Origin: Siphlonurus alternatus
Taxonomy: Eukaryota > Arthropoda > Insecta > Ephemeroptera > Siphlonuridae
Reading direction: 5' to 3'
NCBI GenBank assembly: GCA_949825025.1
Contig: OX463781.1
Span: forward strand, 21,139,630 to 21,203,629
Length of the DNA: 64,000 bases
Both the position numbers and the translations under genes were made by a program. Shown in pieces: positions 56,901 to 64,000 of this stretch. The notes under the pieces are model-generated. The model made no database searches and was not told where the DNA came from. It saw only the letters and a program-made list of their open reading frames with translations. Each line of letters starts with the position of its first letter. Positions within the stretch are counted from its first letter, which is position 1.

Positions 56901-58479
56901 TTTAATAAAAAAACTTCTAACGTATCTCACTGTCAGTTATAATGTGAGAAGATGCATTTTATGCTATATATTCAATATAATAATATTATTATTTCAGTAA
57001 TTATAATACGTTTCTTTTAATATTTGCTTCAGTTTATTCATATTAAGTTTCATAACTTAAACCAGAAAGTTATATCTCTATTGCAATGTGTAGATAAATA
57101 AAAATATATGGTGGTTTCAATAAACTCAAATATATGAAATTAATTTTTCAATTTGAAGTATATATTAACAACAAAAATTTATATAAATAAATAAATGTAA
57201 ATAATATATGGTGCTCAAAATTCGTGATAAATTCGAGGCAAAGAGTTTTATGAGAGTTATACATTTCAACTCGTGTTTGGGATTAACTTCAAGTCATATC
57301 CTATTAATATCATAAATCCCTGCCACGCCTACCGCTCTCCAACATCATTCAAGTGTATTTGGTATATCATTCAAAGAGGGACTATATATTATGGCAGACA
57401 TATGAGGCATTCCACTTTACCAGCCACTCGGCTATTGAAAACGTATCAGCCGGCGAGAATCACGCGGCACGTATGGCACCTCTGCTGATGCATGCACGTA
57501 ACTGGGCTGGTACTTATTGATTTTTTTGTGTGGTCGAGCCATACAGCCTGTTGGTCACGCCTTCGCTTGAGCGGGCGCCACAATGCAACTTGTGGGGGTA
57601 CTGAGAAACGGGGGAGCCGTTTTGTGAGAGGGTGATTGGTGTTCATATTACTGAACTTTTCTTTGTAATATTCAGTATATTTCTTATATAAATAATATAA
57701 TTATATCACTATATAGCATGCATTTAAATAGTGTTTGAAATTTAAATTTATTGAAATATATAATATGGTAACTTCGAAGAAGTTTTACGTACTTGATCTT
57801 CTTGTAACAATAAGAAAAAAAAAAAAAAAAGAAACATGGAAAGAAGAACAACAATGATTACGTTACGACATCATTAACGATGTATATGGAAAAAGAAATT
57901 TTATAAATTCGTTTTTATATAATTTAATAATTTCCTTGAATTTAAATAACTCAAATATAAAAAAGTAAAAAAAAAAAAAAAATCAAATCATATTTGTATA
58001 TTTACATATGCATTGAAAAAAAAAACACTTTTAGATTTATGTGATTTTTTTGTTATGATTAGCTCATAAAGAGAAACAAAGATTTATTCTATATCCTCTC
58101 TATATATTTATAAAACTGACAAAAAAATAAAAAATAACAAAAATATATATTTTTAAATATTTGAAATTTATATTGAATATTTATATAATACATAAATATA
58201 ATATAAATTATCCTGTAGTTGATTGATAGCCTAAAGCATAAACTTTCCAATGAAAATATGAAAATAGCCATGAGTATGGACAGAGAGAGCGAGAGGGAGG
58301 GAGAGAGAGAGAAACAGGAGATGGGACAAACCAGAGCTAAAATTGAAAACTTCCCTCCTCATCCTCCCTCAATTTCAGTATAAAATCACATGTTTAATTG
58401 AAAATGTGTTTTGCATGGCAATTTCTAAATATACTTTTTTTTTTCACCCTATAACTTTCCCCACTAATGCATGTATAGC
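53951..58479. other. AT-rich gene-free region
   Basis: GC-richer patches at about 54300-54370, 56055-56260 and 57310-57640, none with a recognisable gene. The 83-codon frame at 56058-56309 has no family resemblance. Confidence 0.6.
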
Positions 58480-58760
58480 AAAGCCCAAGGGTTCCACCAA
58501 CGTAACCACCATTGAGTCTGCCGGAGGTACATAACGGCGGCGACTGGGGGCAGTGGCGGACACATATTTCCTGTTTACCGTGCTCATTTCCTGACAAGAC
58601 GTGGCCGCTGCTGTGGCCCCTCATCGTGCAGTTTTACCTTGGACCAAGGCCAGTAATTAGTGTCGAGAGGTGACGAGAAAACTACTGATGCTTATTCTAC
58701 CTTGTCTGTGTGGAACTGCTGTCTGCTAATTGCTTCGTGCTGTAACCTTCAGGATAATTA
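58480..58760. promoter_or_regulatory. candidate enhancer about 9.5 kb upstream of runx
   Basis: Compact, non-repetitive GC-richer block with several recognisable factor-site cores: TTTCCTG (58567 region and again near 58587, ETS-like), TGTTTAC (forkhead-like), the perfect-arm palindrome CCTTGGACCAAGG (58637-58649), GTAATTAG (homeodomain) and CTGTGG (RUNX-like). No splice-site-bounded coding frame was identified. Motif clustering is suggestive only. Confidence 0.35.
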
Positions 58761-60025
58761 ATATGCACGAGGTACGATAGTTAGCATGGAGTTTATATAC
58801 CATGTTGATGGGAAAAAAATTAAATACAAATCAATGGAGAAAAAAATGTATTAGGACAAATCTTTTAATTTTTTGTTGTATATTTTGGATGTATTTTTTA
58901 ATTTTTGTATAAAAATTTCATCAAGGCGCTGACAATTATAGTCAGTGTATGTATGTATATGTAACCTATGTATATTAATATGGTTGTAGTATGCTACTGG
59001 TATTTATATAAGCTGAATGAATGATTTTTTTATTTTTTTTTGTGTGCCAAATTGTATACAAATAAAATTGACCATATTATTAGATAAAAAAAACATTTAT
59101 TGTAATTAAATTAATATATTTTTATATCTATGCAATTAATTAATTAATACATTTCACGCTGCACTGGATAAAAAAGAATTGGTACTAAATATTATATTAA
59201 TTGATTTGTATTTTTTTAGTTAATTAATTATAAATTATTTATTAATAATGCGATGGAGACACTTATCAACTTTTATTTGTATTATTTCATTGTCATTTTT
59301 TTTGTATATGAATGAAACAAAATTTCAATGTATCAAGTACAATTTTAATGGATTTATTGCTATAAAAAATTAAATTAATACAATTATGAAGCATGCACTT
59401 CAGATGAAGTAAAATAATGATTTTAAAGAATTCATGCTGACCATGTGACCTGCGTTTTCTACTCTCTATGGTGCTCCCCCCTTCCCCCATCACTTCAAAC
59501 TCCATCGGTTTTTAATCACAATGTTGCGCAAGCCCATTGTTTCTGTTGTGATGCCACTAATCGCAATAATTACACAACAGTTTTATTTATTACAAGCTCA
59601 AAATATAATTGAAAGGACGGTATTACATATTAAAAATTTAATTGTAAATTAGTGGTTTTGTCAAAGTGATTGCTTGGATTTTTTGTTCAGTTAAAATTTA
59701 ATTGAAATAAAGGTTCGAGAGCTTAAAAAAGTTGATGTGTTATAAGAGCTACTATCAAGTTTCTGGAGTTGACATTGTTTTATTTTAATCGTAAAAAGGG
59801 AGTTTTTATATAAAATTTATTCACAGCCTGCATCTGAAGCTTGTTATGAATTTCATGTTTATAATTTCATATTTCTGCTGCACTGTTTTATGTTTAAAAC
59901 TAGGGGTGGGGTGTAAACTCGCCTACGCTCGTTTGGTTTCAAGTCTTTTAATTAATTTTGTCAATCATATGTTGCCATCTATATAAGTATTCAGTACGTG
60001 ATATCATAACGGTATTTTAATGCAA
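58761..60025. other. AT-rich non-coding stretch
   Basis: Nothing recognised beyond poly-T runs and TTAATTAA-like sequence at about 59140. Confidence 0.6.
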
Positions 60026-60306
60026 AATGGACAACCTACATGAAAATTTTTTATTACAGAAATGAATTGAAGGTACCAAATTATGCTACTCTGATGTTTT
60101 CCAGATTTTTTTGAAACCCAGAACTATTTTTAAATAATTATTAAATGTGCTGCCACGCCCTCTGGAGGCGTCAACAGGCGTCTCTGTCCTCTCCTTTTTA
60201 TTAACGATTCAGGGGTGCCAACTTAAATTATAGAACGTTCAATAATTATTTAGAAATAGTTGCAGGACTCATAAAAATCTAAAAAAATTCAGAGTAATTT
60301 AGAGTA
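60026..60306. mobile_element. diverged relative of palindromic element family A
   Basis: The left half (TTTTTTATTACAGAAATGAATTGAAGG, TTATGCTACTCTGAT, CCAGATTTTTTTGA, AATAATTATT) parallels the left arm of 629-953, and the right half (CAATAATTATTTAGAAATAGTTGCAGGACTC, AAAATCT) is its inverse. The loop differs. The right arm lacks the outer ~50 bp and stops just before the 5S-like unit, which may have displaced it. Confidence 0.65.
60156..60168 (-). promoter_or_regulatory. CTCF-like motif in the loop of a palindromic element
   Basis: The minus strand reads CCTCCAGAGGGCG, 12 of 13 matches to CCASYAGRKGGCR. Confidence 0.35.
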
Positions 60307-60311
60307 GAGGT

Positions 60312-60425
60312 GGAGCGTGGCGTTATGCATTGACCGGTTCTCGTTAGATCACTGAAGTCAGGCTACGTCAAGCGTGGTTAATACTTGGATGGGTGACCAT
60401 TTCAAGTATAAAAATACGCCGCTCC
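60312..60425 (+). ncRNA. 5S-rRNA-like unit (5S pseudogene or head of a 5S-derived SINE)
   Basis: Eukaryotic 5S rRNA landmarks appear in order: ACCGGTTCTCGTTAGATCAC (5S: CCGGTTCTCGTCCGATCAC), GAAGTCAGGCTACGTCAAGC (box A region) and GGTTAATACTTGGATGGGTGACC (intermediate element and box C). The first bases GGAGCGTGGCGT and last ACGCCGCTCC are complementary, as in 5S helix I, although they differ from usual 5S ends. Length is 114 nt against about 119-120 in 5S. The 3' domain after GGGTGACC is diverged (TTTCAAGTATAAAAAT). Helix I being restored by different bases suggests a retroposon head more than a decayed rRNA gene. No T-run terminator follows directly. Confidence 0.7.
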
Positions 60426-60553
60426 CTCCCTGGGATAAATTCGTCTTGCTTTCCACCCAGTGCAGTGATGCACTTCCAAAAATCTCTCAGCCATATGTTG
60501 ACAGATATCATAGTGTTCTAAATTAGCGAAGATGAACAGACTCAGATAACGAC

Positions 60554-60698
60554 TCAGACGCAGTTGTTAGACCCCTACTATTTTATTATTATTTATTTTA
60601 TTTTATTTAATAATTATTTAAGGAGTCAGACGCAGTTGTTAGGCCCCTACTATTTTATTATTATTTATCTTATTTTATTTAATAATTTTTTTAAGGAG
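60554..60698. repeat. 72-bp tandem duplication
   Basis: TCAGACGCAGTTGTTAGACC starts at 60554 and TCAGACGCAGTTGTTAGGCC at 60626. Each is followed by CCTACTATTTTATTATTATT and a TTTAATAATT..TTAAGGAG end. The copies are nearly identical, so the duplication is recent. Confidence 0.92.
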
Positions 60699-60847
60699 TT
60701 TGGGGAGATTCGAGTTAATTATTTTCTTAGCGTCCGGTCGTATTCGAGCGAGCAAGGCAATGGGCTTACTCCGGACACTGCCCATCTTCAACACAAAGAG
60801 GTGGCCAGTTGTAATTAAACCTCGTAATGCTATGATGTACCGAACGC

Positions 60848-61235
60848 AAATTGCCCCTGAAAGTAGGCAACCACAAACTTCATGCCCCTGAAAGTATGCA
60901 ACCCGCATTAATTACACCTTAATTTGATAAACCCCCCTAGACCTAATTGGGAGATGATCCGAGCATTATTTACGAAAATATTCGTTTTTATATAAAGTTA
61001 TTATAAGTTACCCCTAAAGGTAGGCAACCTTCACTTACATGCCCCTGAAAGTATGCAACCCAACCAAACTTCCCCTGAAAGTATGCAACCACAACCTACA
61101 TGCCCCTGAAAGTATGCAACCCGCATTACTTGCACCTTAATTTTATAACCCCCCCTAGACCTAATTGGGAGTAAATCCGAGCATTATTTACGAAAATAAT
61201 CAATTTTATATAAAGTTATATTAATTAAGTCACAC
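60848..61235. repeat. tandem array of CCCCTGAAAGTATGCAACC units with a ~220-bp higher-order repeat
   Basis: CCCCTGAAAGTATGCAACC or close variants recur about seven times (near 60846, 60884, 61013, 61042, 61072, 61103, with a decayed form near 61234). The unit near 60882 and that near 61101 are followed by the same ~130-bp sequence (CGCATTA..., CCCCCCTAGACCTAATTGGGAG, CCGAGCATTATTTACGAAAATA, ATATAAAGTTAT), giving a higher-order period of about 219 bp. Confidence 0.88.
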
Positions 61236-61789
61236 CTGAAAGTAGTTTGCTTGGAATGTGCTACCATATGGCATCTCCATCTATGGGAAAAATATCGAAC
61301 TTCTGAATGTCTACAATATCTGTGCTCACGTGATTCCATTTGCGGGCGGCCACCATCTTGAAACTATCTTACGCACATCTGCGCGCACTTGCGCGGATAT
61401 TCGCATGCGCATTTTCGTGGACCAATCTTCGCGCGAATTTCACATCACTGCACTGAGCAGTCAGATCCCCTTTTGCAATGTTGCCTCTAAACAGAAGCAG
61501 CCAATGGGATGGCAGCAGTCACACAAAGAAAGTTAATAAATTATAATAATTGCAAAGCATTGACGATATGCAAAAGCTTCAGCCAATCCCAGTTAGCAGA
61601 ACTCTTTCTACCAATGGTAGACTTGCATTTTTCCACCAACATTCAAACTTGAACGACAAAGAAGCTGTTGAAGTTGGTAACCATAAACTTTCCAATGGCA
61701 GGAAACACTGTATGTATAAAATATGGAAAAAGTAGCACTAGTACGTTGTGTGTTGCATGTTTACGTATCAGAAAACACAAATCGAAACC
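61236..61789. other. non-coding stretch with a CpG-rich patch
   Basis: About 61380-61440 has alternating GCGC/TGCGCG-type sequence (TCTGCGCGCACTTGCGCGG, GCATGCGCAT, CGCGCG). Open frames at 61258-61536 and 61550-61735 lack family resemblance. Confidence 0.5.
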
Positions 61790-62395
61790 AACGAAAAGAT
61801 GAACTCAGGGAGGAGATCCCCTAGCCGTGGAGTCACGCGGCACAAGGTCACCCCGTGTCCACAATGTCCACATTTGTGATTCAAAGTGCATGATAGAGGG
61901 CCGTAACACATCAAAGTGACACGTAATACGTCGCAATAGCATGACGTCCTCACTACACGGCCACGACAATACACCACGCACCAACACTCGAACCCACGGT
62001 GATTCGAAACACAGGCCACACGACACCGAAGAGCCCAAATTTCCAAACGTAACCTCACGGGCGGCGTGCGCTGCTGAAACGGTGTCCGGTGTCCGGAACC
62101 GAACACGACTCGGCAGCAACAAAAGTTCACCGGGCAAAGACCTCCACCGGCCAAGGCCAGCGCAGGGCACCGGAAGAGCTCGGAGGCCGAAAAACCCCAA
62201 AAATCTAGATAAAAAAATTCACCCCCAGTCCCCCCCCGGACGTGGATTTTTTATTATTTTCCTGGTTACGGCGGCCACCCCCGGGAACCCCCAGGAAAAG
62301 TTTCGTCGGGTTCCGACGAACCCAGACGCTCGCCCAAAGGAAGTGCGTCCCAGCATAGGAAAACGCTGGTTAATTTTGGGGTCCCGAAAGTGATG
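61790..62395. other. anomalous GC-rich block, origin unknown
   Basis: About 600 bp of CpG- and GC-rich sequence in AT-rich surroundings, open on both strands (plus 61941-62393, 150 codons; minus 62200-61805 and 62154-61768, about 130 codons each). The putative proteins are basic or cysteine-rich but show no domain I recognise, and simultaneous openness on both strands points to composition. Contains a repeated GGTGTCC and a purine-pyrimidine patch CCCCCAGTCCCCCCCCGG. Possibly part of a retroelement or a regulatory island. Confidence 0.35.
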
Positions 62396-64000
62396 TTTAA
62401 TAATAAGGATTAATTGTGTAACAAGTATAAACTTTAAAGAAGTCTCTATTTATCCGAGGATGGGAATGGGAACAGATGATTCCCGAAAGCTAATAAAGAA
62501 AACAGGTGCACCTGAAGTGTAGTGATAATAATAAAAACATTAACATTATAATTCAGTGCTCAAGTTTCTCGACGTACTACAACAAAATCGACGAGTGGAA
62601 ACAGTCCGGTAAGATTCAATTACCATTTAAGTATAAACTTATAAATTCTAACGTAAGTAAAAATTATGATGAAAAAAAAAAAATGAAAGATTCAAAAAAA
62701 TAATATTTGAATGACAGACTGCAGATATATGGAACAAATTTTATTTGTAGCTTTGATTTGACAACAATAGTACAAATATGGCACGGGCCTTCCTTATATC
62801 TCAAGAGGAGCTTGTTTACTTAAATTGACAACAATGCAAAGTATTGATCTTTTTTTGACCGTCACCTATATATATGAATTTTGCTTATGTACTAATATAG
62901 CGTGTAGCCGCATCACCAGTCTGCTATATGTATGTATAGAATTTTCATTCATGGTAAACCGATTTTGACAAGAGAAAAAGCATATAAGATATGGTGAGCC
63001 ACCGAGAAAAAAAAAATCTGTTAAAAATAAAACCAGGTGACGATCGACCATGTAGAAAAACATCTTGGAGGAAAAAATATTATAATCTTTTGTTACATAT
63101 AATATGTAAGATCGGTTCATTTCAAATAGAGAGATGAAAAAAAGACGTCTAAAAGTATCAATATGCTTAGATGCCATTTTTTTGTTGTAATTGTGCATTA
63201 GATACATACCCTCAAATTCTAATCGTCTTGTATTATAAGACTCCTATATAGCGTATTGCATGCATATATGATATGAATAGGTTAAATAAAGCAGATAATA
63301 ATCATCCATGTGGAAAAAGGATATTCCTTTTATAAAAAAATAATAATGTATGAGGAGTGATACGGTCTTTCTCAGGTACTCAGCACGTCCTGTTTTGTGT
63401 ATTTTTGCTTCGGTGAACAATTTTTCTAAGTTCAACATTTTTTTATTCTATCTCTCTTTTATGCATTTTTTTTTTTACATACATTGAAGATTTGCTCTGG
63501 TTTTAACAATAAATAATCCTGTTGTTACTTTTATTTAAACATTATATAGTGGGTGTATGAATTAGTAATAAATTAATAAATTTTGTTATTGTGTTGACCA
63601 AAGTTGATAATCCTGATATACAAAGGAGAGGATTACGTCATGTTTTTTCTATTGGGACATCACATAACCTAATGACAAACAATGTGTATTTTTTTTAAGT
63701 GATGGAACACTTAAGTTAGAGTGACAACTTTGTCAAAATATCAACAAAAAAGTGACGTCACTTTGGCTTAAAAGTGAGAATTATAAACATTGAATATAAT
63801 ATATATACAGTATACTGTATGATGGTATACCATGTACCATGTCATTTTTTTTTTTTTTTTTCAGAAACATCACATGCATGAATTTTAGTTTAACTCAAGG
63901 GAATGATTAAAAATTGACGTAAAAAATTGTCACAAACCATCGTAATCAAATTATAAACTTGTGTGTATTGACAAAAAAAAAATTGTTTGTGGCTATAGAA
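62396..64000. other. AT-rich gene-free region to the window end
   Basis: Nothing recognised. Several TGACGTCA-like or TACGTCA sites (63636, about 63752) and T runs occur. Confidence 0.6.

Noticed and set aside
60848..61235. CRISPR-like array
   Set aside because: Eukaryotic tandem repeat with variable units and no regular unique spacers.
61941..62393. 150-codon frame in the GC-rich block
   Set aside because: Both strands are open over the same DNA, there is no family resemblance, and composition explains it.

Overview
This is a eukaryotic, strongly AT-rich window, most likely from an arthropod. Its one recognisable protein-coding gene is a RUNX-family (Runt-domain) transcription factor on the minus strand. 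The protein begins MHLP, as arthropod Runt proteins do, and ends in VWRPY. Long (TA)n and (CT)n microsatellites, poly-T runs and many short inverted-repeat elements would suit a crustacean or chelicerate, but the sequence alone does not settle the lineage.

Layout. 1-7 kb is crowded with mobile-element remains: a palindromic element (629-953), two adjoining TTAA-flanked elements (2396-2603 and 2608-2965), a second copy of the latter that was later split by a GGATCC-rich insertion (3516-4639, insertion 3702-4468), and a 5'-truncated, frameshifted LINE (5446-6843) with a strong CTCF-type site beside it (6935-6947). 7-40 kb is a gene desert with microsatellites, an intact 162-bp hAT-type element (15501-15662), a 139-bp palindrome (20869-21007), two copies of a ~130-bp palindromic element (22622-22755, 24239-24367), LINE 3'-end remnants, and several GC- and CpG-richer islands that may be regulatory.

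40-49.2 kb holds the runx gene. Four coding exons (49146-48708, 46730-46617, 42064-41861, 40534-40017) join through phase-1 introns into a 424-residue protein. A CpG-rich stretch with a CT tract (about 49245-49750) directly upstream is the likely promoter and 5' UTR.

49.8-64 kb is again non-coding. It holds a 400-bp element with ~92-bp terminal inverted repeats (51321-51720), a 2-kb tract of degenerate TTACACA/TGTGTAA motifs (51990-53950), a compact motif-rich block that may be an upstream enhancer (58480-58760), a diverged relative of the first palindromic element next to a 114-nt 5S-rRNA-like unit (60312-60425), two tandem repeats (60554-60698, 60848-61235) and an anomalous GC-rich block (61790-62395).

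There is no operon-like organisation and no complete second gene. The likely functional logic is one developmental regulator with large flanking non-coding DNA that has been heavily colonised by small transposons. All calls come from reading the sequence; no database search or alignment program was run.
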